From the IMG/VR virus record IMGVR_UViG_3300025853_000227, positions 1-40,152 of that record: a DNA stretch of 40,152 bases; one strand, 5' to 3'. The notes beneath the pieces were generated by a model, which saw only the letters and a list, made by a program, of their open reading frames with translations, ran no database searches and was not told the DNA's origin. Source of the DNA: a virus. The position numbers and the translations under genes were made by a program. This document shows, in pieces, positions 7,647 through 13,812 of the stretch. Each line of letters begins with the position of its first letter. Position 1 is the stretch's first letter.

Positions 7647-8403
7647 GACACACCTGATTATCCCTGACTCACACGCACACCCTGACCACAACAATGACAG
7701 ATTTGAGTGGCTAGGTAAGTTGATCATGGACGTTAAGCCTGACGTTGTAGTGAACATAGGTGACATGGCTGACATGCCTAGCCTTAGTACCTACGACAGA
7801 GGCACTAAAGGCTTTGAAGGTAGACGGTACAAGAAAGATGTTGACTCTGTACTGGATGCACAAGAGCGTATGTTTGAACCTATCAAGAAGGCTAAAAAGA
7901 AGAAGCCTCGCTTTGTAATGTGTGAGGGTAACCATGAGAATAGAATTAATAGAGCTGTTAGTAGCGACCCTATCCTTGATGGTACTATTAGTGTGGCTGA
8001 CTTGGGATACACTAAATATGGATGGGAGGTACATGAGTTCCTTAAAGCTGTGGTGGTTGACCGGATTGCTTATAGTCATTTCTTTACAAGCGGTGTTATG
8101 GGCCGTCCTGTAGGTGGAGAAAATCCTGCTAAGTCTTTGTTAAGTAAACAACATATGTCTACCACAGCAGGACATACACACACCTTAGACTTTGCTACTG
8201 ATACCAATGCAGCTAATGAACGCATCATGGGCTTAGTATGTGGAGTCTACCAAGACTATGAGTCAGGCTGGAACAACGCTCAGAGTGAAGGGTTGTGGTG
8301 GTCTGGTGTTGTTATCAAGAGACACGTTGAAGATGGGTGCTACGATCCACAGTTTGTATCTATCAAAGCTATCAAGAAAGAGTACGGAGGTAAGAAGAAA
8401 TAA
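7639..8403 (+). CDS. Calcineurin-like metallophosphoesterase (254 aa)
   Basis: The metal-binding signature is complete: D-x-H at residues 10-12 (IIPDSHAHPDHN), GD in VVNIGDMADM, GNHE in CEGNHENR, then H in YSHFF and GHTHT near the C-terminus. The product probably hydrolyses a phosphoester in nucleic acid or nucleotide, with two metal ions. Such a gene occurs in SIO1-like and other marine podoviruses beside endonuclease I. The substrate is unknown; DNA-repair phosphatase or 2',3'-cyclic phosphodiesterase activity are open options. No signal peptide, so cytoplasmic. Confidence 0.88.
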   Translation: MSKTHLIIPDSHAHPDHNNDRFEWLGKLIMDVKPDVVVNIGDMADMPSLSTYDRGTKGFEGRRYKKDVDSVLDAQERMFEPIKKAKKKKPRFVMCEGNHENRINRAVSSDPILDGTISVADLGYTKYGWEVHEFLKAVVVDRIAYSHFFTSGVMGRPVGGENPAKSLLSKQHMSTTAGHTHTLDFATDTNAANERIMGLVCGVYQDYESGWNNAQSEGLWWSGVVIKRHVEDGCYDPQFVSIKAIKKEYGGKKK

Positions 8404-8404
8404 T

Positions 8405-8590
8405 GTGATAGATATAGAAGAGTTACGTATGTTAATGATAGACAAGTACACAGCAGCTGAGATTGTTGAACGAATTGACATGAGTACAGAAGAGTTGCTT
8501 GACATCGTTATAGATACAGTGTATAATAATATTATATTGTTTGATGAGTTGAGTTACCTTTTTAATGAAGACATAGAAGAGGACAACTGA
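8405..8590 (+). CDS. Small acidic helical protein (61 aa)
   Basis: A GTG at 8405 one base after the metallophosphoesterase stop is the likely start; an in-frame ATG at 8429 is an alternative. The sequence includes KYTAAEIVERIDMSTEELL, resembling short phage proteins with a 'helix-turn-helix-like AEIV..L.(I/M)S.EELLD' layout, and ends in NEDIEEDN. It might bind nucleic acid through that segment, but the overall charge is negative. Its function is unknown. It overlaps the next ATG by one base. Confidence 0.5.
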   Translation: MIDIEELRMLMIDKYTAAEIVERIDMSTEELLDIVIDTVYNNIILFDELSYLFNEDIEEDN

Positions 8591-8811
8591 TGGACAACTT
8601 TGAAGATGATCCAATGGCAACATTTTATCCACCTGATATACTAGTAGGACGTATGGAACAGCTACGCTTACTAGTTTTAGAGATGGATGAGGAGAATACT
8701 TCTGAACAACATTACTTTCTTACTGAAGCAGCTAAGCTACTATTAGATAGTTGTTATTTAACTGAGGTTAAAACTAAACATCCTTTTGATAACATTACAA
8801 AGATACATTAG
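8590..8811 (+). CDS. Small acidic protein, unknown (73 aa)
   Basis: The start is coupled to the preceding stop (CTGATG). The product is acidic and helical (MDNFEDDPMATFYPP, then RMEQLRLLVLEMDEEN and EAAKLLLDSCYL). There is no membrane segment or metal motif. It lies between another small gene and the MazG-like gene in the same operon. No family is recognised. Confidence 0.5.
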   Translation: MDNFEDDPMATFYPPDILVGRMEQLRLLVLEMDEENTSEQHYFLTEAAKLLLDSCYLTEVKTKHPFDNITKIH

Positions 8812-8824
8812 AATGGTATACACA

Positions 8825-9244
8825 ATGAAGACGATCACAAGAGAAGATAAAGTTGCAGAGTTTCACAAGGCTACAAAGACTGACGTAGGTGTCCAACCAC
8901 GTGCTAGTCTTGTACAGCTACGTGAGAAACTATTAATAGAAGAATGTAAAGAAGTATGTGACGAGCTTAACAAGATTGAAATGACTTTAACACACGGTAA
9001 ACCGATTGAAAGGGGGCAGTGGGCTGACCTACTGAAGGAACTTTGTGACTTACAATATGTTTTATCAGGGACTATTATTAGTTTCAGCGCCATTGCTGGG
9101 AGTTTTACTCCTGCTTTCAACAGGGTGCATAGTAGTAATATGTCTAAGCTTGACGATGAAGGTAATCCGGTACTCAATAGCTACGGGAAGGTCACTAAAG
9201 GACCGAACTATAAAGCTCCTGATCTTGAAGACTTGATCACATGA
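8825..9244 (+). CDS. MazG-like / PRA-PH all-alpha nucleotide pyrophosphohydrolase (139 aa)
   Basis: The metal-binding helices of the all-alpha NTP-PPase superfamily are present: EECKEVCDEL (E-E-x-x-E type) and, after a gap, KELCDLQYVLSG (E-x-x-D). The C-terminus has 'FNRVHSSNMSKLDDEGNPV' and 'KGPNYKAPDL', both recurrent in phage members of this group. The enzyme would split (d)NTPs or related nucleotides, either housecleaning the pool or altering host nucleotide signals. ATG 8825 is used (MKTITREDKV); ATG 8813 is equally possible since neither has a good ribosome site. Its closeness to the reductase gene supports a nucleotide-pool role. Confidence 0.82.
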   Translation: MKTITREDKVAEFHKATKTDVGVQPRASLVQLREKLLIEECKEVCDELNKIEMTLTHGKPIERGQWADLLKELCDLQYVLSGTIISFSAIAGSFTPAFNRVHSSNMSKLDDEGNPVLNSYGKVTKGPNYKAPDLEDLIT

Positions 9245-9432
9245 CTTTATGGATGCCGGGAGATACCCCACCTCAAAATGCACGTACTGTACTGGCTTAT
9301 GTAGGTGCAGGGAATGTAGCCACAGTGTACTACGAATACAATAAGTGGGTATGGGGAGGAGGACATGAGATGTCTATTCCTCCTTTGTACTGGATGGATG
9401 TAATTCATTTAATGAAAGAGATACCAACATGA
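9241..9432 (+). CDS. Small protein resembling DUF551 (63 aa)
   Basis: The layout 'TLWMPGDTPPQNARTVLAYVG ... VYYEYNKWVWGG ... YWMDV' matches the DUF551 pattern, in which W-x-P near the start is followed by a VL-x-Y strand, a central W-x segment and a C-terminal WM. Function is unknown. It starts within the MazG-like stop (ATGA) and ends with the same overlap into the next gene, so it is translated from the same message. Confidence 0.6.
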   Translation: MTLWMPGDTPPQNARTVLAYVGAGNVATVYYEYNKWVWGGGHEMSIPPLYWMDVIHLMKEIPT

Positions 9433-9587
9433 GTACAAGTAACTTAAAAGCTTTAGAATATAAGTTAATTACTACAAGTGTTAAGTTACAAGAGTTAATA
9501 AATAAGTACCCTTACAATAGTTTAGTACACCAAGTGTTAGTACAGTTTAAAAAAGATATGGATGGAATTGGAAATAACAATGAGTAA
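9429..9587 (+). CDS. Small helical protein, unknown (52 aa)
   Basis: The frame opens at ATG 9429 in an ATGA overlap with the preceding gene and closes at TAA 9585-9587 inside the reductase start. The product is a short helix-rich peptide (ALEYKLITTSVKLQELINK, then LVHQVLVQFKKDMD). Coupling on both sides supports a real gene. No motif suggests a function. Confidence 0.5.
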   Translation: MSTSNLKALEYKLITTSVKLQELINKYPYNSLVHQVLVQFKKDMDGIGNNNE

Positions 9588-11307
9588 TATAGGACACAAC
9601 AGCTACGGACCACAGATACAAGCATGTGATGACTTACATGCACAGAAGTATCGACTACCTAATGAGTCATTCAATGAGGCATGTGCAAGACAGGCAGGAG
9701 CTATGTCTGACGATGATGAACATCGTAGTGCCTTCAAGAAAATCTTACTTAACCAACGGTACATGCCAGCTGGTAGAGTACAGGCAGCAATGGGGTCACC
9801 AAAGAATGTCACAGCGTACAACTGCTTCGTTAGTGGCACAATTAGGGACAGCATGGACAGCATCATGGACAAGGCTAAGGAAGCCGCTGAGACAATGCGT
9901 CGAGGAGGTGGGATTGGCTTTGACTTTAGTCGGATACGTCCTCGTAATGACCGCATCGTTAGTCTGGATAGTTCCGCTAGTGGCCCTGTTTCATTTATGG
10001 CTATCTTTGATAGCGTATGTAACACGATAGTAAGTGCAGGACACAGGCGTGGTGCTATGATGGCAGTGTTACGTGTTGATCATCCTGACATTGAAGAGTT
10101 CATACGTGCTAAGAAAGACTCAACTACCCTCACTAACTTCAATGTCTCTGTTGGTGTGACTGATGAGTTCATGGACTGTGTAGCTAAGAAGAAGATGTTT
10201 AACCTAGAGTTTGAGGGGCGTGTGTACCAATCTGTAGATGCAGCTGCACTATGGGATGAGATCATGCGTAACAACTGGGACTGGGCTGAGCCGGGGGTGT
10301 TGTTCCTTGATCGTATCAATGATGACAACAACCTACAATACGCTGAGACTATTGAAGCAACTAACCCATGTGGTGAGCAGCCTCTGCCTCCATACGGTGC
10401 ATGTTTGTTAGGTAGCTTTAACTTAGTTAAGTATATGTATCGTGGTAATCAACATAAAGACTACTACTCTTTTGACTACCAACAGTTTAAGATGGACATA
10501 CCTAATGTTGTACGAGCTATGGATAATGTTATTGATAGGACTCAGTACCCTTTAGTAGCACAAGAGAAAGAAGCTAAAGCTAAGCGGCGTATGGGACTAG
10601 GTATTACAGGATTAGCTAATGTACTTACTCTTCTAGGTATTAAGTATGGTTCTCCTGAGGCTGTTAGAGTTACTCGTAAGATAACTAAGACACTGATGTG
10701 TGGTACTTACGAAACCTCTGCTATCCTTGCTAAAGAAAAGGGACCGTTCCCTTTGTATACAGAAGAGTATCACGATAGTAAGTTTATCCAACGACTACCA
10801 CTAGACATACAGGATTTAATTAAAAGATATGGTATCAGAAATAGTCACCTCACCTCTATCGCCCCTACTGGTACTATTAGTTTCACTGCTGATAACATTA
10901 GTAGCGGGGTGGAGCCTGTATTCAGCAACCAACTGGACCGAACTGTCCAAACAGAACAAGGCCCTATCATCGTTCCGCTCAAGGATTATGTATACAATAC
11001 GTATGGCCTTAGGAATGTAGAGGCAGACGATCTGTCTACTGATGATCACTTAGATATGCAGATAGCTGTGCAACCATTCGTTGACAGTGCTGTGTCTAAG
11101 ACGATCAATGTATCAGACAAGGTAACCTTTGATGAGTTCAAAGATATCTATATGAAAGCATGGAAGGGTAAGCTTAAAGGCTGTACAACCTTTAGGCTTG
11201 CTGGTAAAAGATATGGGATACTGAATAAGGTAGAGCCACTAGAGGAACCAATAGAGGGAGCAGCTTGTTTCATTGATCCAGCAACAGGTAACAAGGAGTG
11301 CGGTTAA
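9580..11307 (+). CDS. nrdJ: Adenosylcobalamin-dependent (class II) ribonucleotide reductase (575 aa)
   Basis: This enzyme turns ribonucleotides into deoxyribonucleotides for phage DNA synthesis. Class II features: YMPAGRVQAAMG, the first redox Cys82 in TAYNCFVSG, RRGGGIGFDFSRIRP, the NPCGEQ active site (N262, thiyl Cys264, E266), and SIAPTGTISF. A further Cys lies in LKGCTTFR. No NrdB-type radical subunit gene is in the window, in keeping with B12 use. The C-terminal tail has two widely spaced cysteines (ACFIDPATGNKECG) instead of a tight CxxC pair. The protein is compact compared with many cellular NrdJ enzymes. The ATG at 9580 overlaps the upstream stop by 8 bases. Confidence 0.93.
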   Translation: MSNIGHNSYGPQIQACDDLHAQKYRLPNESFNEACARQAGAMSDDDEHRSAFKKILLNQRYMPAGRVQAAMGSPKNVTAYNCFVSGTIRDSMDSIMDKAKEAAETMRRGGGIGFDFSRIRPRNDRIVSLDSSASGPVSFMAIFDSVCNTIVSAGHRRGAMMAVLRVDHPDIEEFIRAKKDSTTLTNFNVSVGVTDEFMDCVAKKKMFNLEFEGRVYQSVDAAALWDEIMRNNWDWAEPGVLFLDRINDDNNLQYAETIEATNPCGEQPLPPYGACLLGSFNLVKYMYRGNQHKDYYSFDYQQFKMDIPNVVRAMDNVIDRTQYPLVAQEKEAKAKRRMGLGITGLANVLTLLGIKYGSPEAVRVTRKITKTLMCGTYETSAILAKEKGPFPLYTEEYHDSKFIQRLPLDIQDLIKRYGIRNSHLTSIAPTGTISFTADNISSGVEPVFSNQLDRTVQTEQGPIIVPLKDYVYNTYGLRNVEADDLSTDDHLDMQIAVQPFVDSAVSKTINVSDKVTFDEFKDIYMKAWKGKLKGCTTFRLAGKRYGILNKVEPLEEPIEGAACFIDPATGNKECG

Positions 11308-11308
11308 G

Positions 11309-11548
11309 ATGCGATTAGTATTAGTTATGGTTATGGGTGTGGTGTTAGCTGGTTGCGGCATCACACCTAAGTACGAGACAGGAACTTTAGTGTGGGCAGG
11401 ATGCCACAGGGTAGAGCAGAACCCTTCACCTGAGGGTAGCAGAGCTATGCTACTACTGTACAATCTAAACAAGGGTGACAAGATGTATCTACAACAGATA
11501 GATGATGCTGGAAATGCTAACGTAACTGTAGGGGAACCATGTAAATGA
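11309..11548 (+). CDS. Small prolipoprotein (79 aa)
   Basis: The start at 11309 follows ACAAGGAGTGCGGTTAAG. The N-terminus MRLVLVMVMGVVLAGC is a lipoprotein signal with lipobox LAGC (Cys16). The mature part is about 64 residues and holds two more cysteines. It overlaps the following SleB-type hydrolase gene (ATGA). A lipoprotein directly before a cell-wall hydrolase could act in lysis, for example as an outer-membrane spanin subunit, but it lacks the Pro-rich look of Rz1, so this is only a possibility. A superinfection or envelope role is equally open. Confidence 0.65.
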   Translation: MRLVLVMVMGVVLAGCGITPKYETGTLVWAGCHRVEQNPSPEGSRAMLLLYNLNKGDKMYLQQIDDAGNANVTVGEPCK

Positions 11549-11979
11549 AACGAGTGTTTGCATTAATAGTACTTGTGTGGGCCTTTATATCACTAGCAAC
11601 ACTAGGGGCTTGGGCGGCACCTGTACAGACTGAACAAGATTGTTTAGCTGAGGCGGTATACTTTGAAGGGAGAGGTGAGCCTTTTATAGGACAGATAGCA
11701 ATAGCTAATGTAGTTCTTAATCGTACAACAAAAGATATATGCTTGACTGTACATGACAAACGGTGTATATTTTCTTATTGGTGTGACGGTAAGCATGAGC
11801 TTATGAAGGATGTTAAAGCTAAAGAGACAGCGTACACAGTAGCTAGGTTAGCATTAGATGGTGCAGTAGTAGCTCGCTTAGACGAGGCTACTCACTACCA
11901 TGCTAACTACGTCAACCCTTACTGGTCTGGTACTCTTGAGTACATGGGCCAGATAGGTAAGCACTTATTCTACAAGTAA
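11545..11979 (+). CDS. SleB-type cell-wall hydrolase with signal peptide (144 aa)
   Basis: A Sec signal (MKRVFALIVLVWAFISLATL, cleavage near AWA-AP) exports the enzyme. The Hydrolase_2/SleB domain follows: CLAEAVYFEGRGEP with the catalytic Glu41, then IANVVLNR, CIFSYWCDGK and ATHYHANYVNPYW. These enzymes cut peptidoglycan glycan strands. In marine podoviruses this family commonly serves as endolysin, here exported by a signal sequence. Its place at the end of the early operon, on the opposite strand from the holin-like gene and facing it, is notable. Confidence 0.88.
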   Translation: MKRVFALIVLVWAFISLATLGAWAAPVQTEQDCLAEAVYFEGRGEPFIGQIAIANVVLNRTTKDICLTVHDKRCIFSYWCDGKHELMKDVKAKETAYTVARLALDGAVVARLDEATHYHANYVNPYWSGTLEYMGQIGKHLFYK

Positions 11980-11990
11980 GGAACAACAGA

Positions 11991-12224
11991 ATGAAATGGA
12001 ATGATATGACAATGAATGAACCAGACCCAATCGTAGCTATCGTAATGAAACGTATGGCAGATCGGAGTGCAGAAGGTATTAAGAAGTACGGTAAGACTAT
12101 GATGCGTACTGATGTCAGTACAACTCAGTGGATTGATCACGCCATTGAAGAGTTACTTGATGGTGCTATCTACCTAGAGCGTGTGAAGAATGACTTAAAG
12201 AACTCAAAGTTATGTGAGTGTTAA
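11991..12224 (+). CDS. Small phage protein, possible NTP-PPase relative (77 aa)
   Basis: The start follows AAGTAAGGAACAACAG. The segment 'IKKYGKTMMRTDVSTTQWIDHAIEELLDGAIYLERV' is a common phage pattern in which a KYG...R.D.S...W..HA.EELLDA.YLE helix resembles the first half of the all-alpha nucleotide pyrophosphatase fold. Only one metal-binding helix is obvious, so enzymatic activity is uncertain. It is the last plus-strand gene of the early operon and ends 2 bases from the end of the convergent holin-like gene, leaving no room for a separate terminator. Confidence 0.6.
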   Translation: MKWNDMTMNEPDPIVAIVMKRMADRSAEGIKKYGKTMMRTDVSTTQWIDHAIEELLDGAIYLERVKNDLKNSKLCEC

Positions 12225-12226
12225 GT

Positions 12227-12619
12227 CTACTTACCACCACGTATACCTTTAACAACATCGACAACCTTCTTCATACCAAAGGAAGCAGCAACAACAACAC
12301 TGAGTAGCATCCAGTACTCGTCTGGTACGTCATTCTTTAGTATTATAAAGGCATCACTGATCCTCATCACCATCTCTGGTTTATCCAACACGGCAGCTAG
12401 AAACATAGCTACGAATGGACTAGTCAGGATGACGGTGAGGTACTCATCTTTCCAAGACTCTCCTGAGTTCTTTGCTTGTATCTCATCCCAAGCTTGGTCA
12501 CCTTTAATGATGGTGACTTCTCGTTCATGCTTAGCTTGAGCCTTCTCAGCCTTGTTAGATAGGTACTGTTTACCTACACCAAAGATGCCTGAGATGATTG
12601 GACCTATGAATGGTATCAT
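12227..12619 (-). CDS. Holin-like membrane protein of the GTA_holin_3TM type (130 aa)
   Basis: The start at 12619 (MIPFIGPIISG) follows GTAAGGAGAGTACC, so the longer reading from 12751 is rejected. Three hydrophobic segments are visible: residues 1-15, around YLTVILTSPFVAMFLAAVL, and around YWMLLSVVVAASFGM. Between the first two is a basic amphipathic stretch with a WKDEYL motif. This order (N-terminal hydrophobic segment, WKDE, two TMs) fits the three-TM holin family first described for gene-transfer-agent release. It would open the inner membrane at lysis. It is the last gene of the minus-strand transcript. Confidence 0.75.
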   Translation of the reverse strand: MIPFIGPIISGIFGVGKQYLSNKAEKAQAKHEREVTIIKGDQAWDEIQAKNSGESWKDEYLTVILTSPFVAMFLAAVLDKPEMVMRISDAFIILKNDVPDEYWMLLSVVVAASFGMKKVVDVVKGIRGGK

Positions 12620-12629
12620 GGTACTCTCC

Positions 12630-12842
12630 TTACTTTTTCCAACTAATCCTTGCAGAACCTTTCTTCTTTTTAGAAGCAGAGGTACACTGTGCTTTGGTAG
12701 GTCTGCAAGCAGGGTAAGGACGTTTAGATTTAGTAGCAGACTTACGACCACAAGGCTTGCCTGTTTTACAATCTATCCAGCCCTTACCTTTATTACGAGA
12801 GAACCATTTGTTTAAGCTATCACTTTTTCTTTTTGCTGCCAC
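12630..12842 (-). CDS. Small basic protein resembling DUF5872 (70 aa)
   Basis: The motif series GWIDCKTGKPCGRKS then RPYPACRPTKAQC is the DUF5872 signature as I recall it, found in phages and large eukaryotic viruses. The protein is rich in Lys and Ser and has four conserved Cys that might bind metal. A GTG start at 12842 (behind GGGGAAACAAAA) places the domain normally; an ATG at 12869 would overlap the upstream gene further. It overlaps the preceding 54-aa gene by 23 bases. Function is unknown. Confidence 0.7.
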   Translation of the reverse strand: MAAKRKSDSLNKWFSRNKGKGWIDCKTGKPCGRKSATKSKRPYPACRPTKAQCTSASKKKKGSARISWKK

Positions 12843-12984
12843 TTTTGTTTCCCCAGTTTTTAGCACCAACTTTACGGCACTTCACTAATGCACCTGATGC
12901 GTAAGCAGAAGGCCACTTAGTATACCGTGACTTTACTTTAGTATAACAAGCATCTTTCTTGCCAGTAGTTTTCTTAGCTGCCAT
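12820..12984 (-). CDS. Small Lys-rich protein with WPSAYASGALVKCR motif (54 aa)
   Basis: It starts MAAKKTTGKKDACYTK and ends in four lysines. The core RYTKWPSAYASGALVKCRKVGAKNWG with Cys and Trp is one I associate with tiny proteins of marine phages and some algal viruses. It begins on the stop of the gene before (TAATG) and ends 23 bases inside the DUF5872-like gene. The charge suggests nucleic-acid binding. No function is known to me. Confidence 0.65.
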   Translation of the reverse strand: MAAKKTTGKKDACYTKVKSRYTKWPSAYASGALVKCRKVGAKNWGNKSGSKKKK

Positions 12985-13133
12985 TACTTTTTCTTTTTCT
13001 TAGGTTTAGTGTGAGAAAGCATCTTACTATTCTTTGTATGCTTTTCTCCTGTCATTAGATTACCATTTGTCTTATGAGTAGGGCCTGTGTACACTGCCCC
13101 ACTTTTTAAGTAATGTGTTTTATCTTTTGCCAT
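12984..13133 (-). CDS. Small Lys-rich protein (49 aa)
   Basis: It starts MAKDKTHYLKSGAVYTGPTH and ends KPKKKKK. The centre 'GPTHKTNGNLMTGEKHTKNSKML' holds repeated T-H-K units and is a pattern seen in other marine phage small proteins. The ATG at 13133 follows AGAAGTAAC; the TAA is shared with the next ATG (TAATG). It is basic throughout with no hydrophobic core, so it is probably disordered or nucleic-acid bound. Function unknown. Confidence 0.6.
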   Translation of the reverse strand: MAKDKTHYLKSGAVYTGPTHKTNGNLMTGEKHTKNSKMLSHTKPKKKKK

Positions 13134-13154
13134 GTTACTTCTTCTCTTTTATTT

Positions 13155-13406
13155 CTACCATTTCTTACAACTCCAGTACCTAGCAGTAAGTTTACTAGGT
13201 GGATTGGTGTCACACTTATGACGCGCTCTAAAGCTCTTCTTGCGTTTAGGCTGGTCCTTCTTGATAGTCATGTTGGCATCGCCAAACCTTATGAGTTTGA
13301 CTTTACCTTTATCTTTAGCTAAGACAGCAAACTTCTTCCCTCCTTTTCTAGAGTTCTTAGGTTTGTTGTACCCAGAGAATTTCTCCCCTGCTCTTTCGAT
13401 AGCCAT
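13155..13406 (-). CDS. Basic Cys-containing protein resembling DUF6321 (83 aa)
   Basis: The segment KVKLIRFGDANMTIKKDQ followed by KSFRARHKCDTN and the terminal ARYWSCKKW is a well-known marine phage pattern, which I believe is DUF6321. Two Cys, a His and many Lys/Arg suggest a small metal-bound nucleic-acid protein. It starts on the previous stop (TAATG at 13406). Related proteins occur in T4-like cyanophages and podoviruses, with no established role. Confidence 0.7.
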   Translation of the reverse strand: MAIERAGEKFSGYNKPKNSRKGGKKFAVLAKDKGKVKLIRFGDANMTIKKDQPKRKKSFRARHKCDTNPPSKLTARYWSCKKW

Positions 13407-13516
13407 TAGTAACTTGACTTTTTCTTCATCATAGGTTTCTTCTTAGCCTTAGCTTTAACTTTAGCTTTAGCTTTGTCTTCTGGTTTCTTCTTCATTCCGT
13501 TCTTTTTCATTAACAT
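13406..13516 (-). CDS. Tiny Lys/Ala repeat protein (36 aa)
   Basis: The ATG at 13516 follows an excellent ribosome site (CAAGGAGAGAAGACT). The product is nearly all Lys, Ala, Met and Pro: MLMKKNGMKKKPEDKAKAK then VKAKAKKKPMMKKKSSY. The KAKAKVKAKAK run looks like the tails of histone-H1-like proteins. The stop overlaps the DUF6321-like ATG. It is the first gene of the basic mini-gene cluster. Nucleic-acid binding is inferred from charge only. Confidence 0.6.
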   Translation of the reverse strand: MLMKKNGMKKKPEDKAKAKVKAKAKKKPMMKKKSSY

Positions 13517-13546
13517 AGTCTTCTCTCCTTGGTTGGTTGGTTAGGG

Positions 13547-13575
13547 TTGACAGGTCTTAAGTTCTAGTGTATACT
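13547..13575 (+). promoter_or_regulatory. Consensus sigma70-type promoter for the antisense membrane gene
   Basis: TTGACA (13547-13552), a 17-base spacer, and TATACT (13570-13575) repeat exactly the boxes and spacing found before the SSB gene. The start of a transcript would fall about 13582, with an AGGAG ribosome site and ATG 13609 downstream. It points into the late genes, which are on the other strand. Confidence 0.8.
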
Positions 13576-13608
13576 GTGTATAAGGTTTACATTTAATTAG
13601 GAGTTGTT

Positions 13609-13812
13609 ATGATTAATACTGTTTTTGATTTATGTGTTACTTTTCTTATTTGGTTAGCACCATTCTTTGACATGACATACAAAGAAATTAACGTGTGGGT
13701 ATTCTGTATCATCTGGCCTATTGAGAACCTTATAGTTTTAGTAGCTCTGATACTGGTCCTAAGTCGAAAGAAAAGTTTGAACCTTGACCGGGGCGTGACC
13801 CAAAAGCTCTAG
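13609..13812 (+). CDS. Two-TM small membrane protein, lone plus-strand gene (67 aa)
   Basis: The ATG follows TTAGGAGTTGTT and a consensus promoter. Two hydrophobic segments are clear: FDLCVTFLIWLAPFF and, after DMTYKEINVW, VFCIIWPIENLIVLVALILVL. A basic tail follows (SRKKSLNLDRG). The middle 'MTYKEINVW(V/I)F..IWP' is a motif I have seen in small phage membrane proteins. The last 83 bases overlap, in antisense, the end of the 506-aa gene. With its own promoter it looks like a moron gene that could act early at the host membrane, for instance in exclusion or lysis timing. Function is not known. Confidence 0.7.
   Translation: MINTVFDLCVTFLIWLAPFFDMTYKEINVWVFCIIWPIENLIVLVALILVLSRKKSLNLDRGVTQKL

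Noticed and set aside
9603-10025. 140-aa minus-strand frame opposite the reductase gene
   Set aside because: Complement of a highly conserved coding region; no start signal.
13550-13600. Minus-strand promoter for the basic gene cluster
   Set aside because: TATACA-like boxes occur, but no convincing -35 is found; the cluster may be read from the late operon.
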